Source: an uncultured Lachnospiraceae bacterium (GTDB lineage Bacteria; Bacillota; Clostridia; Lachnospirales; Lachnospiraceae). From it: a stretch of DNA of 64,000 bases. The position numbers and the translations under genes were made by a program. Below are positions 54,389-63,262 of this stretch, piece after piece. Under the pieces are notes generated by a model. That model ran no database searches, was not told the DNA's origin, and worked only from the letters and a program-made list of their open reading frames with translations. Positions within the stretch are counted from its first letter, which is position 1. Each line of letters starts with the position of its first letter. The stretch covers positions 86,008-150,007 of the forward strand of contig CAUAFT010000007.1 in the NCBI GenBank assembly GCA_958428365.1. Direction: 5' to 3'.

Positions 54389-54467
54389 GTTGTAAAAAAG
54401 ATATTTTATTCTCGCCTGCAGGAACCCATCTTTTCTCAGAGCATAGATTAAATAAAAAGGCTGTTTT

Positions 54468-54941
54468 ATGGCATATACAAATTATGTACCTGTGGTGGGC
54501 ACCATTATGAATATCTCCAGGGGAAACGATTGCTGCAGTCAGATGATCTCCCTTCGTGCCGGGAATGGAGTTGTGAATTTTACGGTAGGACCGGAGACCA
54601 GTGTGATCGACAGCAGACAGCTCCGTGTGGGAATGCGGGTGGCGGCGTTTTATGATGACAGTCTGCCGGTACCGCTGATCTTTCCACCGCAGTACCGCGC
54701 CCAGATCGTCACTGCCCTTGGCAGAAATGAACAGGTGGCGCTGCAGCTCTTTGACCGAAATCTTGTGGCGGCGGATGGGTCGCTGCAGTTGAATGTGGCT
54801 CCGAATACGGTGGTCACCACCATCAACGGACAGAGCGTAAACTGTAATCTTCGGAATCGGACATTGCTGGTATATTATACCGCAACCACCAGGAGTATTC
54901 CTCCTCAGACGACGCCGGGAAAAATTGTGGTGTTGTGTTAA
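54468..54941 (+). CDS. 157-residue protein with an internal duplication, unknown function
   Basis: The protein has no signal peptide or helix. It seems to contain two copies of a small beta domain: VNFTVGPETSVIDSRQLRVG then VAAFYD in the first half, and LQLNVAPNTVVTT then LLVYYTATTRSIPPQTTPGK in the second. The pattern suggests tandem OB-like folds. I do not recognise the family. It is a single-gene unit between two strong terminators. Confidence 0.65.
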   Translation: MAYTNYVPVVGTIMNISRGNDCCSQMISLRAGNGVVNFTVGPETSVIDSRQLRVGMRVAAFYDDSLPVPLIFPPQYRAQIVTALGRNEQVALQLFDRNLVAADGSLQLNVAPNTVVTTINGQSVNCNLRNRTLLVYYTATTRSIPPQTTPGKIVVLC

Positions 54942-54961
54942 TAATTTAAAACGTATCATGA

Positions 54962-55034
54962 AAAAAGCACACGGATCTTCTGTCGCGGATATAAGTTCTA
55001 AAGCCGCGAATTTAGAGGGATCCGTGTGCTTTTT
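54962..55034. terminator. Strong 16-bp terminator hairpin
   Basis: Arms 54962-54977 and 55019-55034 pair perfectly over 16 bases (GCACACGGATC/GATCCGTGTGC flanked by A5/T5), with an inner TCGCGG/CCGCGA stem. The A-run and T-run make it work on either strand. Confidence 0.88.
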
Positions 55035-55131
55035 CAGCTTGTATGTTGAATAGGGAAGTATTATAATATTTTTCATAAGGAAATGCTTCAAGTTTTTCTG
55101 TAATGATGATTTCCAGACAAGGAGGTAAGTG

Positions 55132-56487
55132 ATGGTAGCACAAATTCTTGCTGTTCTTATTTTTCTCGTGATGTTTGTTTTTATTATTACAGAAAAATAT
55201 GAACGTCATGTAGTTACGTTATGCTGTGGTTTATTGACGTTGATCCTGGTGTTCGGCGTGTGTATGCGGAGTATGGATGCGGTGGTGGAGACGCTCAATG
55301 TCCGCAGTATGTTTGCGGTGGATTTCTGGTATCAGGCGAAGGAGAGCACGGAGTCTGCCTCCGGGATCAACTGGTCCACCATTATTTTCATCGCGGGAAT
55401 GATGGTTATGGTGGAGGGAATGGCGCTTGCCGGATTCTTCCGGTGGCTCTGTATGAGGATCGCCAATCTGGTGCATTATCAGACGATTCCCATCTTCATT
55501 ACGTTTATGATTATGTCGGCGGTTCTGGCGATGTTTATTGACAGTATCACAGTGATCCTGTTTCTTGCGGCAGTCACGGTGGAATTGGCGCAGCTGTTGA
55601 AATTCAACCCGGTTCCCATGATCCTCTCGGAGATCTTTTGCGCCAACCTCGGCGGTTCGGCGACCATGTGCGGTGATCCGCCGAATATAATTATCGGAAC
55701 TTCCCTGGGATATTCTTTCTGGGATTTTATTGCAAATACCGGAGTGATCGCGGGGATCTCTCTTGTAGTGGTCGTGCTTTATTTTTGGCTTGTATTTCGG
55801 AAGGAATTGGCGGTGCAGCCTGGAGAAGGTGTTGATCCTGCGGATTATCCTGATCCGAAGGAGGCGATCACGGATCCGAAAGGCTTTGTGGTCAGCTGTC
55901 TGATCTTTTTTGCGGCGGTGATCCTGTTGGTCACCCACGCACAGACCGGATTGACGGTGGCGTTCATCGGACTCTTTATCGGGGCGCTTACGCTGCTCAC
56001 CTCCAGGAAAAACATTGGAAAAATCATGAAGAGTGTGGACTATAAAACACTTCTGTTTTTTGTGGGTCTATTTGTCGTGGTAGGTGGTCTGGAGGAGACC
56101 GGTATTCTGGAGCAGATCGCGGAATTTATCGGAAGGATCAGCGGTGGAAATGTAAAATTGATGGTTGCCATTATTATCTGGATCTCGGCGATTGCCAGCG
56201 CTTTTGTGGACAATATTCCTTTTGCAGCTACTATGATCCCGGTAATCAGGAGTCTCTCCGCTGCTCAGGGAGTTGGACTCTCCGTGCTGGCGTGGGCATT
56301 GTCCATGGGAACGGACATCGGTGGAAGCGCAACGCCTATTGGAGCCTCCGCCAATGTTGTGGGAACGTCGGTTGCCGCCAGAAGCGGTTATCCCATCGGT
56401 TGGGGAAGATATTGTAAAAAGTCGATCCCGGCTACGGTGCTGGTATTGCTCATATCTACGATCTGCATTTTTGTGAGATATTGTTAG
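55132..56487 (+). CDS. ArsB/NhaD-type anion or cation permease
   Basis: This 451-residue protein has about eleven helices. FCANLGGSATMCGDPPNIIIG and AFVDNIPFAATMIPVI are characteristic of the ion-transporter superfamily that includes ArsB, NhaD and SLC13-like carriers. The substrate (arsenite, Na+/H+ or an organic acid) is not fixed by sequence; the absence of ars genes argues against arsenite. AAGGAGG precedes ATG 55132. The cytidylate-kinase-like gene follows after 10 bases. Confidence 0.88.
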   Translation: MVAQILAVLIFLVMFVFIITEKYERHVVTLCCGLLTLILVFGVCMRSMDAVVETLNVRSMFAVDFWYQAKESTESASGINWSTIIFIAGMMVMVEGMALAGFFRWLCMRIANLVHYQTIPIFITFMIMSAVLAMFIDSITVILFLAAVTVELAQLLKFNPVPMILSEIFCANLGGSATMCGDPPNIIIGTSLGYSFWDFIANTGVIAGISLVVVVLYFWLVFRKELAVQPGEGVDPADYPDPKEAITDPKGFVVSCLIFFAAVILLVTHAQTGLTVAFIGLFIGALTLLTSRKNIGKIMKSVDYKTLLFFVGLFVVVGGLEETGILEQIAEFIGRISGGNVKLMVAIIIWISAIASAFVDNIPFAATMIPVIRSLSAAQGVGLSVLAWALSMGTDIGGSATPIGASANVVGTSVAARSGYPIGWGRYCKKSIPATVLVLLISTICIFVRYC

Positions 56488-56497
56488 GAGGGATAGG

Positions 56498-57121
56498 ATG
56501 GAAAAACAATTAATCATTTCGGTAGGACGGGAATTTGGCAGCGGCGGACATGAGATTGCGGAGTATCTGGCAGAAACATTCCATCTTCCGCTCTATGACC
56601 GGAATCTGCTTGGAGAAGTGATCATGGAAAAGAATCCGGCTTTTAAAAAATCGGAATTAGAGGAGCTGGAGCGGTATGATGAGCTGACAAAAAATCCGTT
56701 GTTTTCCAGAACTATTCGGGGATACAATAATTCGCCGGAGGAAAATATTGCGGAAATGCAGTTTGAATATCTGCAAAAAAAGGCAAAACAGGGAGAGTCC
56801 TTTGTGATCGTGGGACGCTGTGCCGAGACGGTTTTAAAAGGATATCCGGGTCTGGTCTCTATCTATATTCTGGCAGATGCGGAGGTTAAGACGGAGCGGA
56901 TCGCAAGGATCAACGGCATTTCCAGGATGGAAGCGGAAGTGCTGAGGAAGCGCACGGACAGGGAGAGGAAATCCTACCATAATTATTATTGTGTACACAA
57001 GTGGGGAGATTCGAGGAATTATGATATCTGCATGAACAGCAGCAGATTGGGGATTCCCGGTACGGCAGAGGTACTGGCAGATTATATTGGACAGAGAAGC
57101 GGCGTTAAAATGGAATCATGA
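56498..57121 (+). CDS. Cytidylate-kinase-like family protein
   Basis: This 207-residue P-loop NTPase has the variant loop VGREFGSGGHEIA at the N-terminus and FVIVGRCAETVL in the middle, the pattern of the cytidylate kinase-like family rather than of true Cmk. The C-terminal half has RTDRERKSYHNYYCVHKWGDSRNYD, which is conserved with the paralogue at 62400. The function of these proteins is not established. It is co-transcribed with the upstream permease. Confidence 0.85.
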   Translation: MEKQLIISVGREFGSGGHEIAEYLAETFHLPLYDRNLLGEVIMEKNPAFKKSELEELERYDELTKNPLFSRTIRGYNNSPEENIAEMQFEYLQKKAKQGESFVIVGRCAETVLKGYPGLVSIYILADAEVKTERIARINGISRMEAEVLRKRTDRERKSYHNYYCVHKWGDSRNYDICMNSSRLGIPGTAEVLADYIGQRSGVKMES

Positions 57122-57170
57122 AGGAATAGCGCCAGATTTCCGTGTATTTCTCTAATTCACAAAATTTTCA

Positions 57171-57220
57171 CACAATTATTAGCACTCAGACTTGACGAGT
57201 GCTAATAATTGTGCTATAAC
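57171..57220 (+). promoter_or_regulatory. CIRCE operator overlapping the hsp20 promoter
   Basis: TTAGCACTC-N9-GAGTGCTAA (57179-57205) is a perfect CIRCE element, the HrcA binding site. The palindrome extends to 17-bp arms (57171-57187 and 57197-57213). TTGACG (57192-57197), a 17-base spacer and TATAAC (57215-57220) form the promoter, so HrcA would block RNA polymerase. Confidence 0.96.
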
Positions 57221-57261
57221 ATAGTTAGAACAAAGGAAGAGATGAAAAGGAGGAATGCTTT

Positions 57262-57702
57262 ATGTTAATGCCTAGTATTTTTGGAGAGAATTTGGTGGAT
57301 GAATTTTTCAATGATTTTACACATCCGGTCAGAAGTCTTGCATATGGTGCTCCGACTGCAAATGTGATGCGCACAGATGTGAAAGAGAGCGACACAGGAT
57401 ATGAGCTGGACATTGAACTTCCGGGTTATAAAAAGGAGGATGTTCAGGCAGAATTGAAGGACGGTTATCTGACCATCAGCGCTGTCACCGATAACAGCAA
57501 AGAGGAAAAGGATGAGGATGGCAAGTACATCCGTAAGGAAAGATATTATGGCTCCTGCAACAGAAGCTTCTATGTGGGAGAGGATATCGAACAGACGGAT
57601 ATAAAGGCAAGATTTGAGGACGGCGTTCTGAAGGTGTCCGTGCCAAAGAAGGAACCAAGTAAGGCTGTGGAAGAAAAGAAATATATTGCCATTGAGGGAT
57701 AA
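57262..57702 (+). CDS. Hsp20/alpha-crystallin family small heat-shock protein
   Basis: This 146-residue protein has an alpha-crystallin domain at about 35-140 with DVKESDTGYELDIELPGYKKEDV, typical GxLxI-like VSVPKK, and ARFEDGVLKVSVPKKE near the end. It holds unfolding proteins during heat stress. AAAAGGAGG precedes the ATG. Regulation by HrcA through CIRCE is strongly indicated. In many Firmicutes CIRCE controls groE and dnaK, so its use on hsp20 here is notable. Confidence 0.96.
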   Translation: MLMPSIFGENLVDEFFNDFTHPVRSLAYGAPTANVMRTDVKESDTGYELDIELPGYKKEDVQAELKDGYLTISAVTDNSKEEKDEDGKYIRKERYYGSCNRSFYVGEDIEQTDIKARFEDGVLKVSVPKKEPSKAVEEKKYIAIEG

Positions 57703-57727
57703 AAATATTTTATTCTAAAAGAAAACG

Positions 57728-57761
57728 GGAACGCTCTGAACAGAGTGTTCCTGTCTTTCTT
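57728..57761 (+). terminator. Intrinsic terminator after hsp20
   Basis: GGAACGCTCTG (57728-57738) pairs with CAGAGTGTTCC (57741-57751), followed by a T-rich tail (TGTCTTTCTT). Confidence 0.8.
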
Positions 57762-57818
57762 GTTGGGGGTAACCGCCGGTTGGAATATCAGAGCATATTA
57801 TGAATTTGGATTTTGACC

Positions 57819-57866
57819 TTGACAGATGTGAAATAAAAAATTATAATACAAAACTAACCTGGTTAG
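57819..57866 (+). promoter_or_regulatory. Promoter and operator of the MarR gene
   Basis: TTGACA (57819-57824), 17 bases and TATAAT (57842-57847) form a consensus sigma-A promoter. CTAACCTGGTTAG (57854-57866), a near-perfect palindrome, covers the start site. A close copy occurs before the ABC genes at 58364. Confidence 0.85.
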
Positions 57867-57890
57867 ATAAATGCATTGCGAGGGAAACGA

Positions 57891-58325
57891 ATGGCAACAA
57901 GGGAACAGATTGAATTGTTAAGAGGATGTTTGGAGGAATCAAATCCGGTGGAGTTTTTTAAAATGGCGGATCCAAGACAGGTTGGAATGGGAGCGATCCT
58001 GACTCTGTTATATGAAGCTGAGAAAACCATAACTGCCGGAATGATCAGCGAGGCGATGGGCGTCAGCACGGCAAGGGTGGCAGTTCTTCTTCGGAAGATG
58101 TCGGAGAAAGGGCTTATCACAAAAGAACCCCATGCCCGTGATGCAAGAGTGACGGTCGTGCGGCTTACGGAACGTGGTGAGGATATGGCGAGAAAGAGAG
58201 AGGAAGCGGCGCTTTCCCAGATTGGCGAGGCGATCGATAAGGTGGGGATGGAACGAATGCTGGAGTTTGTCCGTACATCCAAAGAGATCCGATCGGTTAT
58301 GAAAAAACCGGACTTTGATCTATAA
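57891..58325 (+). CDS. MarR-family transcriptional regulator
   Basis: This 144-residue winged-helix protein has a helix-turn-helix around residues 55-80 (TAGMISEAMGVSTARVAVLLRKM) and the MarR wing with HARDARVTVVRLTERG. ATG 57891 is preceded by GAGGG; a TTG at 57876 is an alternative. It should repress its own gene and the ABC exporter through the two CTAAC-type palindromes, and be released by a toxic ligand. Confidence 0.92.
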   Translation: MATREQIELLRGCLEESNPVEFFKMADPRQVGMGAILTLLYEAEKTITAGMISEAMGVSTARVAVLLRKMSEKGLITKEPHARDARVTVVRLTERGEDMARKREEAALSQIGEAIDKVGMERMLEFVRTSKEIRSVMKKPDFDL

Positions 58326-58363
58326 CGAAGAGCAGTCTTAAATATGTTATTTCACTCAAAAAG

Positions 58364-58376
58364 CTAACTGGGTTAG
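58364..58376 (+). promoter_or_regulatory. Second MarR operator, before the ABC exporter genes
   Basis: CTAACTGGGTTAG shares 11 of 13 positions with the operator at 57854 and lies 39 bases before the first ABC start. A clear promoter was not found between the MarR gene and this site. Confidence 0.8.
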
Positions 58377-58414
58377 ATTGGGGCTAGTATTCAAAGGAAA
58401 AGGAGCAGATAAGA

Positions 58415-60175
58415 ATGATAAAACTTTTGCGTAACTTGACAAAAAAAGAGTGGGCTTTAGCGGCTACGGCTCTTGTTTTTATCGTGGTGGAAGTCTGGTT
58501 GGAGCTTACCATGCCTGAGTATATGGCAGAGATCACAAGGTTAGTACAGACAGAGGGAAGCACGATGTCGGAGATTCTCACCGCCGGAGGAAAGATGCTG
58601 CTCTGCGCGCTGGGAAGTCTGGCTGGTACGGTCGTTACCGCTGTGTGCGCTGCTAAAATTGCCGCAAATTTCAGCGGTACGCTCAGAGAAAAACTGTTTC
58701 GGAAGGTACAGTCTTTTTCTATGGAAGAAATCGGACATTTCTCAACAGCCAGCCTGATCACACGTTCTACAAACGACGTCACACAGGTACAGATGCTGAT
58801 CGTTATAGGATTGAACGTAATGTTGAAAGCTCCGATCATGGCGGTATGGGCAATCTGCAAAATTGCAGGAAAACAATGGCAGTGGACGCTTGCCACCGGG
58901 GTTGCAGTTGTCGTGCTTCTGGCAGTTGTGGGAATCTGCTTACTGCTGGCTATGCCTAAATTCAAGAAGATGCAGCAGCTTACAGACGATGTAAACCGTG
59001 TTACCCGTGAGAATCTGACGGGACTTCGTGTGGTTCGTGCTTATAATGCGGAAGGATATCAGGAAAAGAAATTTGAGGAAGCCAATCATGCACTGACCTC
59101 CACGAATCTCTTTGCCATGCGCACCTTGTCTTTTCTAATGCCAAGCATACAGATCATCATGAGCGGACTTTCCCTTGCAATTTACTGGATCGGAGCTGTT
59201 CTGATCAATGAGGTGGGAATGGCACAAAAACTGACTCTTTTTTCCGATATGATGGTATTTTCCCAGTACGCAATCCAGGTAGTCATTTCGTTCATGATGC
59301 TGGTCATGATCTTTATGCTGCTGCCGCGAGCTCTTGTCTCTGCAAAGCGTATCTGTGAAGTGCTTGACACGAAACCGACGATCCATGAAGGAGAAAAGAC
59401 AGAGGGTCAGCAGGGAAAAACAGGAGAAGTGGAATTCAAAAATGTGTCCTTCCGGTATCCGGATGCAGAAGAGTGTGTCATTAAAGATATTACGTTTACT
59501 GCAAAAAAGGGAGAGACGGTTGCGTTGATCGGCTCTACCGGCTGCGGCAAGAGTACGGTGATCAATCTGATCCCGCGGTTCTATGACGTGACGGAAGGAC
59601 AGGTATTGGTTGACGGAGTGGACGTCAGAGAATACAAGCAGAAATCTTTACGCAATAAAATTGGTTATGTTTCACAGAAAGCGACTCTTTTTAAAGGAAC
59701 TATTCGTTCTAATGTTGCCTTCGGCGATAATGGAAGAGGTGAAAAGATGCTGGATGACAATGTGGAATCTGCCGTGGCGACAGCCCAGTCCAGGGATTTT
59801 GTGGAAGGTGTGGAGGACACCTATGACGGATATGTGGCCCAGGGAGGATCTAATTTTTCCGGCGGACAGAAGCAGAGAATTTCCATTGCCCGCGCCATCG
59901 CAAGAAAACCGGAAATACTGATCTTTGACGATTCGTTCTCGGCGCTTGACTATAAGACTGACCGCAAACTGCGGGAGGCACTGAACAAAGAGTGTAAGGA
60001 GACGACGCGGATCATTGTTGCACAGCGTATTGGAACCATCCGCGATGCGGACAGGATCATTGTCCTGGATGAAGGAAAGATGGCTGGAATAGGCAGACAT
60101 GAGGATCTGATGAAAAACTGTAAAGTATATCAGCAGATTGCATTATCACAGCTTTCAAAGGAGGAACTGGCATAA
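58415..60175 (+). CDS. Heterodimeric ABC exporter subunit with degenerate ATP site
   Basis: This 586-residue protein fuses a six-helix exporter domain to an ATPase domain. Walker A is GSTGCGKST (373-381) and the signature is FSGGQKQR (near 481-488). Walker B ends in Asp505-Asp506, so the catalytic Glu is replaced by Asp, as in the degenerate site of TM287/288- and BmrCD-type heterodimers. It should pair with the next gene product for multidrug or lipid export. It is likely under MarR control. Its stop shares one base with the next start. Confidence 0.92.
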   Translation: MIKLLRNLTKKEWALAATALVFIVVEVWLELTMPEYMAEITRLVQTEGSTMSEILTAGGKMLLCALGSLAGTVVTAVCAAKIAANFSGTLREKLFRKVQSFSMEEIGHFSTASLITRSTNDVTQVQMLIVIGLNVMLKAPIMAVWAICKIAGKQWQWTLATGVAVVVLLAVVGICLLLAMPKFKKMQQLTDDVNRVTRENLTGLRVVRAYNAEGYQEKKFEEANHALTSTNLFAMRTLSFLMPSIQIIMSGLSLAIYWIGAVLINEVGMAQKLTLFSDMMVFSQYAIQVVISFMMLVMIFMLLPRALVSAKRICEVLDTKPTIHEGEKTEGQQGKTGEVEFKNVSFRYPDAEECVIKDITFTAKKGETVALIGSTGCGKSTVINLIPRFYDVTEGQVLVDGVDVREYKQKSLRNKIGYVSQKATLFKGTIRSNVAFGDNGRGEKMLDDNVESAVATAQSRDFVEGVEDTYDGYVAQGGSNFSGGQKQRISIARAIARKPEILIFDDSFSALDYKTDRKLREALNKECKETTRIIVAQRIGTIRDADRIIVLDEGKMAGIGRHEDLMKNCKVYQQIALSQLSKEELA

Positions 60176-62382
60176 TGGATAATAAAGGAATGGGAAACCG
60201 CAGGGGAACCGGGGAAAAGGCGAATGACCTGACAGGCACTTGGAAAAAGCTGTTGGGGTATTGCCGGAATTATTGGGGAGTTCTGGTGCTGGCAGTAGTC
60301 TGTGCGGCAGTTGGAACCGTCTTTACGCTGATAGGACCGGATAAGCTCTCGGAGATCACGGACTGCATTACAGTGGGGATCTCACCGGACACAGAAAAGA
60401 TGGAGGAAGTGACAGAGTGTATCTCTGAAAACCTCTCCGAAAACTTAGAAATGATTGCAGGCAGTATTGCCGGAAATCTCAGTAACCAGTCCGGGGCTAC
60501 AGATGACATCGAGGTAAACGGGGTGCTGATAGGCGCTCAGGATCAGATGCAGACGCTTCAGATCATGAACGAGATGTCGAATGCGGACGAGGGGGCGATG
60601 CGTGAGATTCTTGAAAAATTGCCGGAGTCTGTAAAAGACGCCATGTATACAGATGTGACGGTTGACGATACCCTGATTACAGGGAAAGATCAGCAGGAAA
60701 TGATGAACGTCCTGGCAGACCTGGATACGGAAGATACGGACGCAGCGCTGGAAGCGCTGGATCGTCTCCCGGATTCCGTTCGCGGTCTGGTGGAACCTTC
60801 CATTGATCTGGACAGAGTATTTGAGATTGGAATATTCCTGGTTACTCTGTATGTGTTAAGTTACATATTGTCTGCTATTCAGGGTTGGATCATGGCGACG
60901 GTGACGCAGCGGGTATCCAAACAGCTCCGCTCCGATATCTCAAGAAAGATCAACCGGCTTCCAATGTGGTTTTATAACCGCACCACCACGGGAGATGTCC
61001 TGTCAAGGGTGACAAATGATGTGGACACCATTGGACAGTCCTTGAACCAGAGTATCGGACAGCTCGTCTCACAGGTAGTGCTTTTTGTGGGCAGCTTTAT
61101 CATGATGCTGATCACAGACCGATGGATGACCCTGACGGCAGTTCTGGCAAGTCTTCTGGGATTTGTCATCATGTTTGCGATCATGGGAAGAAGCCAGAAA
61201 TATTTTATGCGCCAGCAGAGACATTTAGGTGAAATGAATGGACATATTGAGGAAATATATGCAGGTCATACGGTTGTAAAGGCATATAACGGGGAGGAAA
61301 AATCACAAAAAGTCTTTGACCAATTGAATGAAAACCTTTGTGAGAGCGCTTTTAAAGCACAGTCTCTCGCCGGATTGATGCGGCCGATTATGGGATTTGT
61401 GGGAAATCTCGGATATGTGGCGGTCTGCGTTGTGGGCGGAGCAATGGCTTTGGACGGAAGGATCGGCTTTGGTGTGATCGTGGCGTTTATGATGTACGTC
61501 CGCTATTTTACGCAGCCTTTGTCACAGATCGCCCAGTCGATACAATCGCTGCAGTCCGCTGCCGCTGCGGGAGAGCGTGTGTTTGAATTTTTGGAAGCGG
61601 AAGAGATGGAAGATGAGAGTGATAAGACAGTAAAAATTGAAAAGGTAGAAGGAAACGTCTCATTTGAGCATGTTAAATTTGGCTATGAGAATACAGACCG
61701 TATCATCATCCATGATTTCTCCGCAGAGGCGAAATCGGGACAGAAGATTGCCATTGTGGGGCCTACTGGAGCCGGAAAGACTACGCTGATCAATCTTTTG
61801 ATGCGTTTTCATGAGATCCAAAGCGGAGATATCCGTATTGACGGTGTTCCGATCAAAGAGCTGACCCGTGAGAATGTGCATGAACAGTTTGCCATGGTAC
61901 TGCAGGATACCTGGCTGTTTGAGGGAACGATCCGGGAAAATCTGGTCTACTGTGCCGATCATATTCCAGATGAAAAGATAGAAGAAGCCTGCAAGGCAGT
62001 TGGTCTGGATCACTTTATCCGTACCCTGCCAAAGGGATATGACACGGTCTTAAACGATCAGTTAAACCTCTCCCAGGGACAGAAACAGCAGCTGACCATT
62101 GCCCGTGCAATGATTGCCGATAAGCCGATGCTGATTCTGGATGAGGCGACAAGCTCCGTAGATACCCGCAGCGAGCAGCAGATCCAGAATGCAATGGACC
62201 AGCTGATGGAAAACAGAACATCCTTTGTGATCGCACACCGCCTGTCTACGATTAAGAATGCGGATCTGATCCTTGTGTTGAAGGACGGCGATATTATCGA
62301 GAGCGGAACCCATGAGGAGCTGATTGGAAAGAATGGTTTTTATGCGGAACTCTATAACAGTCAGTTTGAAAAGGCAGTATAA
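60175..62382 (+). CDS. Heterodimeric ABC exporter subunit with consensus ATP site and outer domain
   Basis: This 735-residue protein has the canonical site: Walker A GPTGAGKTT (near 529-537) and LDEATSSVD with catalytic Glu657. It differs from its partner by an insertion of about 160 acidic residues between helices 1 and 2 (about 56-215), expected to form an extracellular domain, as in BmrD-type subunits. The signature is LSQGQKQQ. It completes the heterodimer. The next gene starts at the same TAATG or, more likely, 18 bases later. Confidence 0.92.
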   Translation: MDNKGMGNRRGTGEKANDLTGTWKKLLGYCRNYWGVLVLAVVCAAVGTVFTLIGPDKLSEITDCITVGISPDTEKMEEVTECISENLSENLEMIAGSIAGNLSNQSGATDDIEVNGVLIGAQDQMQTLQIMNEMSNADEGAMREILEKLPESVKDAMYTDVTVDDTLITGKDQQEMMNVLADLDTEDTDAALEALDRLPDSVRGLVEPSIDLDRVFEIGIFLVTLYVLSYILSAIQGWIMATVTQRVSKQLRSDISRKINRLPMWFYNRTTTGDVLSRVTNDVDTIGQSLNQSIGQLVSQVVLFVGSFIMMLITDRWMTLTAVLASLLGFVIMFAIMGRSQKYFMRQQRHLGEMNGHIEEIYAGHTVVKAYNGEEKSQKVFDQLNENLCESAFKAQSLAGLMRPIMGFVGNLGYVAVCVVGGAMALDGRIGFGVIVAFMMYVRYFTQPLSQIAQSIQSLQSAAAAGERVFEFLEAEEMEDESDKTVKIEKVEGNVSFEHVKFGYENTDRIIIHDFSAEAKSGQKIAIVGPTGAGKTTLINLLMRFHEIQSGDIRIDGVPIKELTRENVHEQFAMVLQDTWLFEGTIRENLVYCADHIPDEKIEEACKAVGLDHFIRTLPKGYDTVLNDQLNLSQGQKQQLTIARAMIADKPMLILDEATSSVDTRSEQQIQNAMDQLMENRTSFVIAHRLSTIKNADLILVLKDGDIIESGTHEELIGKNGFYAELYNSQFEKAV

Positions 62383-62399
62383 TGGAAGGAGCAGGAAAA

Positions 62400-63011
62400 A
62401 TGAAGATAAATGCAATTACGATCGAAAGAGAGTATGGAAGCGGCGGAACGAAGATTGCGCGTCTGCTTTCCGAGGAGACGGGAATACCCTGTTACGGTCA
62501 TGAGATTCTGGAAGAGGTGTCAAAAAAATATGGGATCTCAGTGGACGCCATCCAAAAATATGAGGAAACAGCTACGAGCAGTTTCCTTTACTCCTTCTAT
62601 GTCATGGCAAAGGCGGCGGCGGGAGACGCCGATATGCTGACGGGAGAGGGTCATATATATCTTGCAGAGCAGCAGATGATCAAACATCTTGCTATGAACG
62701 GTCCTGCAATTTTCCTGGGGCATTGTGCTGCGGAAGCGCTGAAAGAAAAGGGGAAAGTCATCAGGGTGTTTATCCGATGCAGCGATCATGAACAGAAAAG
62801 AAACAGGATTGAGACGGAGTATGGAATCGCTCCGGCAGATATAGACAGTACGGCAAAGAGATTTGATAAAAAGCGTTCCAATTATTACTATGCAAACACT
62901 GGAAAGAAATGGGATAATTGGGGTAATTACGATATTGTACTGGACAGCGGCGTATTGGGAGTGGATGGCTGCGTTGCTGTATTGAAAGGGTTGCTGGTGG
63001 ATGCTGGATAG
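62400..63011 (+). CDS. Cytidylate-kinase-like family protein, second copy
   Basis: This ~203-residue protein is a paralogue of the gene at 56498: variant P-loop IEREYGSGGTKIA, AIFLGHCAAEAL in the middle, and KKRSNYYYANTGKKWDNWGNYD near the end. ATG 62400 has AAGGAG at 8 bases; ATG 62382 overlaps the ABC stop. It belongs to the ABC exporter operon. It is not a genuine cytidylate kinase by motif; its substrate is unknown. Confidence 0.85.
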   Translation: MKINAITIEREYGSGGTKIARLLSEETGIPCYGHEILEEVSKKYGISVDAIQKYEETATSSFLYSFYVMAKAAAGDADMLTGEGHIYLAEQQMIKHLAMNGPAIFLGHCAAEALKEKGKVIRVFIRCSDHEQKRNRIETEYGIAPADIDSTAKRFDKKRSNYYYANTGKKWDNWGNYDIVLDSGVLGVDGCVAVLKGLLVDAG

Positions 63012-63088
63012 ATCGAGCATTGAGGATATTATGTTGGGGATTTTGCGTGTATATTAAAGTCAAGATCTGCCAAAAAGGAAAAAGGATG

Positions 63089-63126
63089 AAAAGACCGTAC
63101 CTGCCAAAAGAGGCAGATACGGTCTT
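63089..63126. terminator. 15-bp hairpin after the ABC operon
   Basis: AAGACCGTACCTGCC (63091-63105) pairs with GGCAGATACGGTCTT (63112-63126) with one mismatch. No proper T-run follows on plus, so it is a weak intrinsic terminator or a barrier between operons. Confidence 0.6.
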
Positions 63127-63157
63127 ATATAGTTGGTCATTGGTAAGTATCACACAT

Positions 63158-63213
63158 TTTGCTGTAAATTTGCCATGAAATAAGTTGAATAATTTGCAGT
63201 AAATGCGTATAAT
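63158..63213 (+). promoter_or_regulatory. Promoter and direct repeats before the toxin-antitoxin genes
   Basis: TTGAAT (63185-63190), 17 bases and TATAAT (63208-63213). TTTGCTGTAAAT (63158-63169) and TTTGCAGTAAAT (63193-63204) are near-identical direct repeats 35 bases apart, one inside the spacer. They are likely autoregulation sites for the antitoxin. Confidence 0.65.
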
Positions 63214-63262
63214 ATAATTACCAAAAAAAATGCAGATTATTATGAAAAAAGGAGGAACTGAT

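Noticed and set aside
55231..55938. Long minus-strand frame opposite the ArsB/NhaD permease
   Set aside because: Its product is rich in Arg and His without domain pattern, while the plus-strand frame is an unmistakable permease.
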